From Zeimonas sp032027205 (GTDB lineage Bacteria > Pseudomonadota > Gammaproteobacteria > Burkholderiales > Burkholderiaceae_E), in NCBI GenBank assembly GCA_032027205.1, contig JAVSMN010000001.1:2403254-2467253 (forward strand): 64,000 bases of DNA, given 5' to 3'. The notes under the pieces were generated by a model. It was not told where the DNA came from. It worked only from the letters and a program-made list of their open reading frames with translations, and did no database searches. Position numbers and translations under genes: made by a program. Each line of letters begins with the position of its first letter. Positions within the stretch are counted from its first letter, which is position 1. Shown here one piece after another: positions 16,652-25,132 of this stretch.

Positions 16652-16942
16652 ATGGCGCTGATCATCACCGACGAATGCATCAACTGCGACCTGTGCGAGG
16701 CCGAGTGCCCGAACGGCGCGATCTCGCTGGGCGAGGAGATCTACGAGATCGACCCGCAGCGCTGCACCGAATGCGTGGGCCATTTCGACGAGCCGCAGTG
16801 TCGGCAGGTGTGCCCGGTCGATTGCATCCCCCGCGATCCATCGTGGGTGGAAACGCCGCAGCAACTGATGGACAAGCACCGTCGGTTGCAGGCCGGCGAT
16901 GCCGCAGCGGCTCACGCGAACGACGGTCGCTGCGCGCGCTGA
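16652..16942 (+). CDS. YfhL-type 2[4Fe-4S] ferredoxin
   Basis: A 96-aa ferredoxin. First cluster motif: Cys9, Cys12, Cys15, Cys19 (CINCDLCEAECP). Second motif: Cys38, Cys41, Cys50, Cys54, with the eight-residue gap between Cys41 and Cys50 typical of the YfhL/Alvin family; Cys58 follows. Such ferredoxins have low-potential clusters, but their partners are mostly unknown. The neighbourhood (coaD upstream) is the usual one in betaproteobacteria and gives no electron-transfer partner. Confidence 0.93.
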   Translation: MALIITDECINCDLCEAECPNGAISLGEEIYEIDPQRCTECVGHFDEPQCRQVCPVDCIPRDPSWVETPQQLMDKHRRLQAGDAAAAHANDGRCAR

Positions 16943-16953
16943 TCGCCCGCCGT

Positions 16954-18477
16954 TCAGCTTGCGCCGGCCGTTGGCGCTTCGATCGTCTCGTAGACGAAGC
17001 TTTCGAACGTGCCCGCCTGCGACCACGCGCGCGCCTCGGCCATCAGGCCCTGGTGCGCGAGTGGAAAGCGCTGCGCCCATGCGCGCGTCGTCTGCAGGCG
17101 TAGCGCTCCTCGCGACAGCGACAGTGTCGGCGCCGGCGCATCCGATGCGTCGCGCCTGAGGTGCACGATCGTTGCGACGCGCAGCGCGAGCGCCGCGAGC
17201 GTTCCGGCCTCGTCGTCGGCATGCGCGCGCAGCGCATCGAGCGAGCCCGTCTGCGTGAGCGCGAGTAGCGCGAGACGGTCCTGCTCGCTCTGCGAGAAGC
17301 CGAGCATCTCGGCGTGCGCGAGCAGGTAGGCCGAGTGGCGGTGGAAATCCTCGTGCGTGACCGAGCGGCCGATCTCGGCTAGTTCGGCAGCCCAGCCGAG
17401 CAGCCGGCGCCGCTCGTGCACTTCTTCCTGCGCGCCCGGCGCGACCTGGTCGAACAACGTGAGGGCGGTGTCGCGCACGCGACGCGCGCGCGCGACATCG
17501 ACTCGATGGCGACGCATCATTCGCCGGATCGTCAGCGCGCGGACATCGCGGTCGTCGTCGCGGTCGAGCAGGTCGTGCAGCACGCCCTGCAGCAGCGCGC
17601 CGCCGCAGAACTGCATCCGGTCGATGCGCAACTCGTCGAAGACCGCCGTCATCACGGCGAGGCCGCCGGCGAGCACCGGGCGGCGATCCGGCGTCAATCC
17701 GGCAAGCTGCACCGACGATGCGTCGCCGCGAGACACCAGCTCGGCCCGGGTTCGTTCGAGCGACGCTCGATCGAGCGCGTCGGCGCTCCAATGCGCTCGG
17801 GCGATCTGCCAGAGCGACTCTGCCGTGCCGGATGTCCCGACCGCGTAGCGCCAGCGGTGCGGGCGCAGCGACGCTGCGGTCTGCGCGAAGCCGTCGCGCG
17901 CTTCGTAGTACGCGGCGTCGAAGGCGTCGTCGGTGATACGACCGTCGGCGAAGCGGCGGTTCGACAGCACGACGCAACCGACGCCGGCCGATTCGAGCGC
18001 CAGTGCTTCGGCGCCGACGCCGACGATGCATTCGGTGGAGCCGCCCCCGATGTCGACGACGAGGCGCGTTTCGCCGTCGTCGGGCAGCGAATGCGCAGCG
18101 CCGACGTAGACGAGTCTCGCTTCCTCGAGGCCCGAGACGACCTCGATCGGTACACCGAGAGCGGCCTCGGCCGTGCGCAGGAAGCGGGGCGCATTGCGCG
18201 CCACGCGCAGCGTGCTCGTGCCCACCGCGCGTACCCGCTCGGGCGAGAACGAGCGGAGTCGCTCGCCGAAGGCGGCGAGCGCGACGAGCGCGCGCTGGCG
18301 CGACGCCTCGTCGAGCGTGCCGTCGCTGCGCAGACCGTCGGCAAGGCGCACGCCGTCGAGGATGCTCTCGAGAGGGAAGACGCGATTGCCCTGCGGCGAA
18401 ACCTCCACCCGGGCGATCAGCAGGCGGAAGCTGTTCGAGCCGAGGTCGACAGCGGCCAGCAGGCGGTTCTCGGGCAT
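16954..18477 (-). CDS. ppx: Exopolyphosphatase / guanosine pentaphosphate phosphohydrolase family
   Basis: Processively releases phosphate from polyphosphate chains, or hydrolyses pppGpp in the GppA branch. The 507-aa protein has the ASKHA-fold phosphate loops AAVDLGSNSFRLLIA at the N-terminus, AVGTSTLRVARNAPRFL, and DIGGGSTECI, followed by the C-terminal HD-like helical domain (RRLLGWAAELAEIGRSVTHEDFHRHSAYL). The length fits Ppx better than GppA's short form, but I cannot separate the activities by sequence alone. Confidence 0.92.
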   Translation of the reverse strand: MPENRLLAAVDLGSNSFRLLIARVEVSPQGNRVFPLESILDGVRLADGLRSDGTLDEASRQRALVALAAFGERLRSFSPERVRAVGTSTLRVARNAPRFLRTAEAALGVPIEVVSGLEEARLVYVGAAHSLPDDGETRLVVDIGGGSTECIVGVGAEALALESAGVGCVVLSNRRFADGRITDDAFDAAYYEARDGFAQTAASLRPHRWRYAVGTSGTAESLWQIARAHWSADALDRASLERTRAELVSRGDASSVQLAGLTPDRRPVLAGGLAVMTAVFDELRIDRMQFCGGALLQGVLHDLLDRDDDRDVRALTIRRMMRRHRVDVARARRVRDTALTLFDQVAPGAQEEVHERRRLLGWAAELAEIGRSVTHEDFHRHSAYLLAHAEMLGFSQSEQDRLALLALTQTGSLDALRAHADDEAGTLAALALRVATIVHLRRDASDAPAPTLSLSRGALRLQTTRAWAQRFPLAHQGLMAEARAWSQAGTFESFVYETIEAPTAGAS

Positions 18478-18637
18478 CGGTCAGGCGTGGCGATCGAACG
18501 GCATCGGACGAAGTATCGCAAAGCGCAGGCGTTGCGCATCTCACGACTTCCGCACGACGGCGATGTGCGCCGGCGCGGCGAAGGCCACGTCGCCACTCGT
18601 CGTCTGCAGCCCGACCATCTCGCGCGCGGCCGCGTCG

Positions 18638-18811
18638 CAGTATCTGGCTGCCTGGCGCATGCAGCTCGCCGCCGGAATGCTGCGCGAGCCAGCAACACGC
18701 GTGAAGCAGGTTGCCGGCGCGGTCGGCTACGAATCGGAGGCGGCGTTCAGCCGTGCGTTCAAGCGCGCGACCGGCGTAGCCCCTGCCGCGTGGCGAGATC
18801 GCCGCACGTAG
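18638..18811 (+). pseudogene. Remnant of an AraC-family regulator (C-terminal helix-turn-helix)
   Basis: One frame encodes about 57 residues, QYLAAWRMQLAAGMLRE...VKQVAGAVGYESEAAFSRAFKRATGVAPAAWR, the end of an AraC/XylS DNA-binding domain with its second helix-turn-helix. No start codon or upstream domain fits: the sensor domain and first helix-turn-helix are missing and the preceding bases run into the divergent ppx gene. I read it as a decayed fragment. It fills most of the gap between ppx and the aldehyde dehydrogenase gene. Confidence 0.75.
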
Positions 18812-18820
18812 AGCGGGGCG

Positions 18821-20239
18821 CTACAGCCGCTTCATCCAGCCGAGCATCGTGCTCACCAATGGCCGGTACGGCGGAGTGAACAGGTTCATCGCGTGCCAGC
18901 GCGACTGCCGGAACACCGGCGTGAGCTTGCTGAACGAGTCGAAGCCCCAGCGCCCGTGGTAGTGGCCCATGCCGGAGGCGCCGATGCCGCCGAAGGGCAG
19001 GCCTTCCTGCGCGACGTGCATCAGCGTGTCGTTGATGCACGCGCCGCCCACGTGCGTGCGCTCGATCGCTTGCCGCGCGCGCTGTGCGTCATCGTCGAAC
19101 CAGTACAACGCGAGCGGCCGCGGCATCGCTTCGACGAAGGCGATCGCGTCATCGAGGCGGTCGTAGGGCAGCACCGGCAGGATCGGCCCGAAGATCTCGT
19201 CACGCATCACGGCGAGCGACGGCGGCGGATCGACGAGCACGACCGGCGCGAGGCGATGCGCCTCGTCGTCGCGCGCAGCGCCTTCGAACAGATCGACCCG
19301 GCGCACGCCGGCCTGCTGCGCTTCGTCGAGATAACGCCGCAGGCGTCCGTACTGCCGCGCATCGACGATGCTGCAGTAGTCGCGATCGGCGAGTCCACTC
19401 GGGTGCATCGCGCGCGCGCGAACCCGAGTCGCTTCGATGAACTCTTCGAGCATCTCGCGCGGCACGAATGCGTAATCGGGAGCGATGCAGGTCTGGCCCG
19501 CGTTCAGCAGCTTGCCCGCGAGGATGCGCGGAACCGCGCGTTCGAGGGCGAAGCCGGGCGCGACCACCGCTGGCGACTTGCCGCCGAGCTCCAGCGTGAC
19601 CGGCGTCAGGTTCTCGGAGGCTGCGCGCATCACCTTGCGACCGATCTCGGTGCCGCCGGTGAAGACCAGGTGATCGAAGGGCAGCGCGGTGAACGCCGCT
19701 CCCGTCTCGGGCCCGCCGGTGACGACCGCGATCTCGTCGTGCGCGAAGCGTTCGGCGACGAGTCGCGCGAGCAGCGCCGAGAACGCCGGCGAGTGCTCGG
19801 AAGGCTTGATCATTGCCCGATTGCCGGCGGCGAGCACGTCGACCAGCGGACCGACGCTGAGGAACAGCGGGTAGTTCCAGGTGGCGACGATGCCGATCAC
19901 GCCGAGCGGGCGCGGCACGATCTCGGCGCGCGCGGGCAGGAACCACTTCGATACGTGCGCGCGCCGGCGCCGCATCCAGCGCCGGCCCCAGCGAAGCGCA
20001 GTGCGCGTGACGGCCACCGAGGGAAAGATCTCCGCGATCTGCGTCTCCATTCGCGGACGGCCGCCGAAGTCGGCATCGATTGCGCTCTCGATCGCCTGCT
20101 GGTTGTCGAGCACGAGCGCGAGCAGCCGTTGCAGGCGATCGCGCCGCGCCGGCCAGTCGGGGAAGGGCGCGCGCCGATGCGCTTCGCGCTGCGCGGCGAA
20201 CAGCGAGTCGAGTTCGGACATGCCCTCGTCGGGTTTCAT
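18821..20239 (-). CDS. Coniferyl-aldehyde-type NAD(P)-dependent aldehyde dehydrogenase
   Basis: 472 aa from ATG 20239, which has GGAAGG about 8 bases upstream. Oxidises aldehydes to acids. Class landmarks are GVIGIVATWNYPLFLSVGP (cofactor binding), the catalytic Glu217 in ELGGKSP and the nucleophile Cys251 in NAGQTCIAPD. The length, the NYP-containing loop and the C-terminal FGGIGASGMGHYHGRWGFDSFS resemble coniferyl aldehyde dehydrogenase (CalB) and class 3 ALDHs. The true substrate is unknown; there are no aromatic-degradation genes alongside. It is divergent from glpK across 86 bases. Confidence 0.85.
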   Translation of the reverse strand: MKPDEGMSELDSLFAAQREAHRRAPFPDWPARRDRLQRLLALVLDNQQAIESAIDADFGGRPRMETQIAEIFPSVAVTRTALRWGRRWMRRRRAHVSKWFLPARAEIVPRPLGVIGIVATWNYPLFLSVGPLVDVLAAGNRAMIKPSEHSPAFSALLARLVAERFAHDEIAVVTGGPETGAAFTALPFDHLVFTGGTEIGRKVMRAASENLTPVTLELGGKSPAVVAPGFALERAVPRILAGKLLNAGQTCIAPDYAFVPREMLEEFIEATRVRARAMHPSGLADRDYCSIVDARQYGRLRRYLDEAQQAGVRRVDLFEGAARDDEAHRLAPVVLVDPPPSLAVMRDEIFGPILPVLPYDRLDDAIAFVEAMPRPLALYWFDDDAQRARQAIERTHVGGACINDTLMHVAQEGLPFGGIGASGMGHYHGRWGFDSFSKLTPVFRQSRWHAMNLFTPPYRPLVSTMLGWMKRL

Positions 20240-20325
20240 CGGATGGCCTTCCTGCCGCAAGAGATGCGGCTACCTTGACGACAACCGATCAGAATAGCGT
20301 GATCGGCACTCCGGGGAGGCAATCG

Positions 20326-21807
20326 ATGTCCTGTGTTCTTGCGCTCGACCAGGGGACGTCGAGTTCGCGCGCGATCGTCTTCGACGAAAGCGGCGCGATC
20401 CGCTCGATCGCGCAACGCGAGTTCCGCCAGATCTTTCCGCGACCCGGGTGGGTCGAGCACGATCCCGTCGAGATCCGCGACACGCAGTTCGCCACCGCGC
20501 GCGAGGCGATCGCTTCGGCGTCGATCGACGCCGCCGACGTGGCGGCTGTGGGAGTCGCCAACCAGCGCGAGACGACGATCGTCTGGGAACGTGCCACCGG
20601 CCGGCCGATCCACAACGCGATCGTCTGGCAGGACCGGCGCACCGAGCCGATCTGCGAAACGATCCGGGCGCGCGGCCTGGCGCCGCTCGTCGCGGAGCGC
20701 ACCGGCCTCGTCGTCGACGCGTATTTCTCGGCGAGCAAGATCGCCTGGCTGCTCGCGAACGTGCCGGGCGCACGCGAGAAGGCGCGCCGCGGCGAGCTCG
20801 CCTTCGGCACCGTCGACAGCTGGCTCGTCTGGCAGCTCACTCGGGGCGCGGTGCACGCCACCGATGTCAGCAACGCCTCGCGCACGATGCTGTACGACAT
20901 TCGAAGCGGGCGATGGGACGACGAGCTGCTCGACGCCTTCGACGTCCCGCGCTCGATGCTGCCCGACGTGCATCCGTCGAGCCACCTGTACGCGACGAGC
21001 GATGTCGACGCGATCGGCGGCGCCTGGCCGATCGCCGGCATCGCCGGTGACCAGCAGGCGGCGCTCTTCGGTCAGGCGTGCTTTCGCGCGGGAATGGCGA
21101 AGAACACCTATGGCACGGGATGCTTCCTGCTGATGCACACCGGAGAGCGTTTCGAGCCGTCGCGCAACGGACTCATCGCCACCGCCGCGGCGCAACCCGA
21201 CGCGATTCGCCGTTATGCGCTCGAAGGCAGCGTGTTCATCGGCGGCGCGGTCGTGCAGTGGCTGCGCGACGGTCTCGGTGCGATCGAACGTTCCTCCGAC
21301 GTCGAGGCGCTCGCCTCCTCGGTGCCCGATGCCGGGGGCGTGATGTTCGTTCCGGCGTTCACCGGGCTGGGGGCGCCGTACTGGAAGCCCGACGCGCGCG
21401 GGACGATCACCGGGCTTTCGCGCGGCACGACGGTGGCGCATGTCGCGCGCGCGGCGCTCGATTCGATCGCCTTCCAGAGCGCGGCGCTGCTCGGCGCGAT
21501 GGGCCGCGACGCCGGCGCGCCGATCACCGAATTGCGCGTCGATGGCGGCGCCGCCGCGAATGACCTGCTGATGCAGTTCCAGTCGGACCTGCTCGGCATC
21601 CCGGTCGTGCGGCCGGCGATCACCGAGACGACCGCCCTTGGGGCGGCGTATCTTGCAGGACTCGCCACCGGCGTTTGGAGAGACACCGAGGAGCTCGCGC
21701 GGCTGTGGCGCGTCGGACGGCGCTTCTCGCCGACGATGAGCCGCGATCGTGCCGACTCGTTGATCAGCGGATGGGAGCGCGCGGTGCGCCAGGCCACCGC
21801 CGAATGA
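20326..21807 (+). CDS. glpK: Glycerol kinase
   Basis: Phosphorylates glycerol to sn-glycerol 3-phosphate. At 493 aa it is of normal length. Visible are the FGGY N-terminal motif LALDQGTSSSRAIVFDE, the conserved WVEHDP segment, GVANQRETTIVWERATGRPIHNAIVWQDRR, the SNASRTMLYDI segment, GDQQAALFGQ and GAPYWKPDARG. The ribosome-binding site GGGGAGG is strong. The usual partners glpD, glpF and glpR are not adjacent, so it stands alone between an aldehyde dehydrogenase and lldD. Confidence 0.95.
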   Translation: MSCVLALDQGTSSSRAIVFDESGAIRSIAQREFRQIFPRPGWVEHDPVEIRDTQFATAREAIASASIDAADVAAVGVANQRETTIVWERATGRPIHNAIVWQDRRTEPICETIRARGLAPLVAERTGLVVDAYFSASKIAWLLANVPGAREKARRGELAFGTVDSWLVWQLTRGAVHATDVSNASRTMLYDIRSGRWDDELLDAFDVPRSMLPDVHPSSHLYATSDVDAIGGAWPIAGIAGDQQAALFGQACFRAGMAKNTYGTGCFLLMHTGERFEPSRNGLIATAAAQPDAIRRYALEGSVFIGGAVVQWLRDGLGAIERSSDVEALASSVPDAGGVMFVPAFTGLGAPYWKPDARGTITGLSRGTTVAHVARAALDSIAFQSAALLGAMGRDAGAPITELRVDGGAAANDLLMQFQSDLLGIPVVRPAITETTALGAAYLAGLATGVWRDTEELARLWRVGRRFSPTMSRDRADSLISGWERAVRQATAE

Positions 21808-21822
21808 AAGGCGCGCCGCGGC

Positions 21823-21851
21823 TTCGAGAAGGCGGACGGCTGGTCCATAAT
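21823..21851 (+). promoter_or_regulatory. Possible sigma-70 promoter for lldD
   Basis: TTCGAG at 21823-21828 and CATAAT at 21846-21851 are separated by exactly 17 bases in the 75-base gap after glpK. The -10 element matches 5 of 6 and the -35 is weak. It would give a leader of about 25 bases before the lldD ATG. Confidence 0.35.
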
Positions 21852-21882
21852 CGCTGCGCCGCCTCACTCGTCCCGCGCCGCC

Positions 21883-23034
21883 ATGCCCGTCATCACCTGC
21901 ATCGAGGATCTGCGCCAGCTCGCCCGCCGCCGCGTGCCGCGCATGTTCTACGAATACGCCGACTCGGGCGCCTGGACCGAGACGACGTACCGCGAGAACG
22001 AGAGCGACTTCACGCGGATCAAGCTACGCCAGCGCGTCGCGGTGGACATCGACAAGCGCTCGCTCGTCAGCACGATGATCGGCCAGCCGGTGGCGATGCC
22101 GATCGCGCTCGCCCCGACCGGCCTCACCGGAATGCAGCACGCCGACGGCGAGATCCTCGCCGCGCGCGCCGCGGCGAAGGCGGGCGTGCCGTTCACGTTG
22201 TCGACGATGAGCATCTGTTCGATCGAAGACGTCGCCGAGAACACCGACGCGCCGTTCTGGTTCCAGTTGTACGTGATGCGCGATCGCGAGTTCATCCATC
22301 GGCTGATCGATCGCGCGAAGGCAGCCGGCTGCAGCGCGCTCGTGCTCACGCTCGACCTGCAGGTGATGGGGCAGCGCCACAAGGACATCCGCAACGGACT
22401 GACCGCGCCGCCGCGGATGACGATCGCGAACATGGTCGACCTCGCGACCAAGCCGCGCTGGTGCATGAACATGCTGCGCACGCAGCGGCGCACTTTCCGC
22501 AACATCGCCGGACACGCCAAGGGCGTAGACGATCTGCGCGCACTATCGTCGTGGACGAACCAGCAGTTCGATCCGACGCTGTGCTGGGACGACGTGAAGT
22601 GGATCCGCGACCGCTGGGGCGGCAAGCTGATCCTCAAGGGAATCCTCGACGCGGAGGACGTCGAGCCGGCGATCGCCAGCGGCGCCGACGCGATCATCGT
22701 GTCGAACCACGGCGGCCGGCAACTGGACGGCGCGCTGTCGTCGATCCGCGCGCTGCCGGCGATCGTCGACGCCGTCGCCGGGCGCACCGAGGTGCACTTC
22801 GACGGCGGCATCCGCTCGGGCCAGGACGCGCTGAAGGCGATCGCACTCGGTGCGCGCGGTGTCTACGTCGGCCGCGCGTTCCTCTACGGGCTCGGCGCGA
22901 TGGGCGAGGCCGGCGTCACGCTCGCGCTCGAGATCCTGCGCAAGGAGCTCGACATCACGATGGGCTTCTGCGGCGTGCGCGACATCAAGAAGGTCGACCG
23001 GAACATCCTCGTGCCGGGCACGTATCCGAGTTGA
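21883..23034 (+). CDS. lldD: FMN-dependent alpha-hydroxy acid oxidase, probably L-lactate dehydrogenase
   Basis: 383 aa; oxidises an L-2-hydroxy acid, most likely L-lactate to pyruvate, with FMN, feeding electrons to quinone at the membrane. Landmarks include the N-terminal LRQLARRRVPRMFYEYADSGA, ALAPTGLTGMQHADGE, FTLSTMSICSIEDV, WFQLYVMRDR, the catalytic base His276 in SNHGGRQLDGA, and DGGIRSGQDALKAIALGA that binds the FMN phosphate. No lactate permease or regulator is next to it. Glycolate or mandelate oxidation cannot be excluded by eye. Confidence 0.88.
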   Translation: MPVITCIEDLRQLARRRVPRMFYEYADSGAWTETTYRENESDFTRIKLRQRVAVDIDKRSLVSTMIGQPVAMPIALAPTGLTGMQHADGEILAARAAAKAGVPFTLSTMSICSIEDVAENTDAPFWFQLYVMRDREFIHRLIDRAKAAGCSALVLTLDLQVMGQRHKDIRNGLTAPPRMTIANMVDLATKPRWCMNMLRTQRRTFRNIAGHAKGVDDLRALSSWTNQQFDPTLCWDDVKWIRDRWGGKLILKGILDAEDVEPAIASGADAIIVSNHGGRQLDGALSSIRALPAIVDAVAGRTEVHFDGGIRSGQDALKAIALGARGVYVGRAFLYGLGAMGEAGVTLALEILRKELDITMGFCGVRDIKKVDRNILVPGTYPS

Positions 23035-23041
23035 CGCCGCG

Positions 23042-23548
23042 CTATCGCCGCACGGCGGCGAGGATCCCGCGCAGGATCTCCAGCGGCGGCGGCGGGCAGC
23101 CCGGCACCTCGACGTCGACCGGGATCACGCGCGAGACGCGCCCGCGCGTGGCGTAGCTCTCGCCGAAGATGCCGCCGCCGCAGGCGCAATCGCCGACGGC
23201 GACGACGAGCCGCGGCTCGGGCGTGGCCTCCCAGGTCCTGCGCAGCGCAAGCTCCATGTGGCGCGACACGGGTCCGGTGACGAGCAGCATGTCGGCGTGC
23301 CGCGGGCTGGCGACGAAGCGGATGCCGAGCGCTTCGATGTTGTAGTACGGGTTGGCGAGCGCGTGCATCTCGAGCTCGCAGCCGTTGCACGAGCCGGTGT
23401 CGACCGCGCGGATCGCCAGCGCGCTGCCGAGGATGTCGAGGATCTCGCGGTGGATGCGCTCGACCGCCGTGCGCATCGCGTCGTCGCCCTGCGGCGCCGG
23501 CTCGCTGACGATGCCCACGCGTGCGATCTGCCTGGCGATTCTCCACAT
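23042..23548 (-). CDS. hyfI: Hydrogenase-4-like small subunit (HyfI/NuoB-like)
   Basis: 168 aa. Carries the proximal [4Fe-4S] cluster that passes electrons to or from the large subunit. Ligand candidates are Cys54 and Cys57 (SCNGCELE), Cys121 (GDCACGGG) and Cys151 (GCPPPP), matching the NuoB/HycG pattern, so this cluster looks intact. The start ATG overlaps the hyfG stop by 4 bases. It is the last gene of the six-gene membrane complex. The name is by homology only; see hyfG for why hydrogenase activity is doubted. Confidence 0.88.
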   Translation of the reverse strand: MWRIARQIARVGIVSEPAPQGDDAMRTAVERIHREILDILGSALAIRAVDTGSCNGCELEMHALANPYYNIEALGIRFVASPRHADMLLVTGPVSRHMELALRRTWEATPEPRLVVAVGDCACGGGIFGESYATRGRVSRVIPVDVEVPGCPPPPLEILRGILAAVRR

Positions 23549-25131
23549 CAGAGGTCGTGTCCCGAGTAGCAGAGGTTGAACGACTTGTTGATCAGCGGGA
23601 AGTCGGGAACGATGTTGCCGATGATTGCGTGCTCGACCACCGGCCAGTTCTGCCACGACGGATCGTGGCAGTGGCAGCGTCGGATGCGCGCGTCGGCGCC
23701 GAGTTCCAGCGCGACGAAGACTTCGCCGCGCCAGCCTTCGACGCGTCCCGCACCGACCGAGGCTCGCGTCGGCAACTGCATCGGGGCGCGCTCGGGCCCG
23801 GGCGGCAGCCCTTCGCACAGGGCGCGGATCAGCCGAAGCGATTCGAAGGTCTCGTCGAAGCGCACGGCGACGCGCGCGGCGACGTCACCTTCGCGACTCG
23901 TGCTCATCGAGACTTCCAGCCCGTCGTAGGGCGACCACGGCTGGTCGCAGCGCAGGTCGGCCGCCTGGCCGCTCGCGCGCCCGGCAAGCCCGGTGAGGCC
24001 GAGTTGCACCGCCAGCTCCGGCGTCGCGCGGCCGGCGCCGATGAAGCGGTCCTGCAATCCGGCGTGCTCGTCGTAGATGGCGCGCAGCGCGCCGACCTCG
24101 CGTTCGATCGCGTCGCACTGCGCGCGGATGCGTCCGAGCGCGACCGCGTCGGGACGCACGTCCACTCCGCCCGGAACGACGCGATCCATCATGAAGCGAT
24201 GGCCGTAGACGTCCATCGACAGCCGCAGCCACTGCTCGCGCAGCCGGGAGAACTGTGCGAGACCGAAGGCGAGCCCGGCGTCGTTGCCGAGCGCGCCGAG
24301 ATCGCCGAGATGGTTCGCCACGCGCTCGCGCTCGAGCATCAGCGCGCGCAGCCATTGCGCGGCCGGCGGAATCCGGGCGGCGCAGGCCGACTCGAGCGCC
24401 ATGCACCACGCCCAGGCGTACGCCACCGTGGTGTCGGCGGCGACGCGGCCGGCCAGCCGATGCGCGTCGAGCGGCGCGAGTTCCTGGAAGCGCCGCTCGA
24501 TGCCCTTGTGTGCGTAGCCCAGCCGCTCCTCCAGGCGCAGCACCTTCTCGCCGACCACCGAGAAGCGGAAGTGGCCCGGCTCGATGATGCCTGCGTGCAC
24601 CGGGCCGACGGCGATCTCGTGCACGCCGTCGCCTTCGACTCGCACGAAGTCGTAGGGGGCGGGAACGTCGCTGGGGTCAGGGACCCCGACGCGGGCGTCG
24701 GTAGTCTCCCCGCGGGCGTCGGCGGCCGACGTGTCGCGCAGCGGGCGAAAGCCCGCCGGCCACAGGCCGTGATCGATCCACGGGCGCGTGTCGGAAGCGC
24801 CTTCTATCGCGATGCCGACGAGATCGGTCATCGCGCGCTGCATGCGTACGGCGCACGGGAAGACGGCGCCGATGTCGGGTGCGCTCCGCGTGTCGCTGTC
24901 GAGCGCCAGGTCGAGCCAGGCCAGGCCGTCGCGCAGCGCGTAGGCCGCGCACGCCGCGAAGCCGGCGCCCGCCCACCTACGGTCGGTGCCCCAGAGCGCG
25001 ACGAGCCGCCCGCCCGCGGCGGCGATCGCGTGCGCCGCCTCCCGCCACTGCATGCGCGAAACTGTCGCGCGGCGCATCGGCAGGGGCGCCTGCAGTGCTT
25101 CGAACTTCAGGTCCAGGTCGCGCAACGGCAT
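23548..25131 (-). CDS. hyfG: Hydrogenase-4-like large subunit lacking NiFe ligands (HyfG/HycE-like)
   Basis: 527 aa: an N-terminal NuoC-like domain (to about 165) fused to a NuoD-like large-subunit domain, the HycE/HyfG layout. Conserved stretches include VGPVHAGIIEPGHFRFSVVGEKVLRLEERLGYAHKGIE. The two motifs that bind the NiFe centre are absent: where R-x-C-G-x-C is expected the sequence is RVAADT (229-234), and where D-P-C-x-x-C is expected it is DPSWQN (490-495). No NiFe site can form, so H2 chemistry is very unlikely. This is typical of Ehr (hydrogenase-related) complexes, whose substrate is unknown. Flanked by hyfI and hyfF in a tight operon. Confidence 0.88.
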   Translation of the reverse strand: MPLRDLDLKFEALQAPLPMRRATVSRMQWREAAHAIAAAGGRLVALWGTDRRWAGAGFAACAAYALRDGLAWLDLALDSDTRSAPDIGAVFPCAVRMQRAMTDLVGIAIEGASDTRPWIDHGLWPAGFRPLRDTSAADARGETTDARVGVPDPSDVPAPYDFVRVEGDGVHEIAVGPVHAGIIEPGHFRFSVVGEKVLRLEERLGYAHKGIERRFQELAPLDAHRLAGRVAADTTVAYAWAWCMALESACAARIPPAAQWLRALMLERERVANHLGDLGALGNDAGLAFGLAQFSRLREQWLRLSMDVYGHRFMMDRVVPGGVDVRPDAVALGRIRAQCDAIEREVGALRAIYDEHAGLQDRFIGAGRATPELAVQLGLTGLAGRASGQAADLRCDQPWSPYDGLEVSMSTSREGDVAARVAVRFDETFESLRLIRALCEGLPPGPERAPMQLPTRASVGAGRVEGWRGEVFVALELGADARIRRCHCHDPSWQNWPVVEHAIIGNIVPDFPLINKSFNLCYSGHDL

Positions 25132-25132
25132 C

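Noticed and set aside
18173..18811. A complete 212-residue AraC regulator
   Set aside because: Only the last ~57 residues resemble AraC; the upstream part is antisense to ppx and has no domain.
20236..21867. 543-residue minus-strand frame
   Set aside because: Antisense to glpK; no homology visible and glpK has intact motifs and a strong ribosome-binding site.
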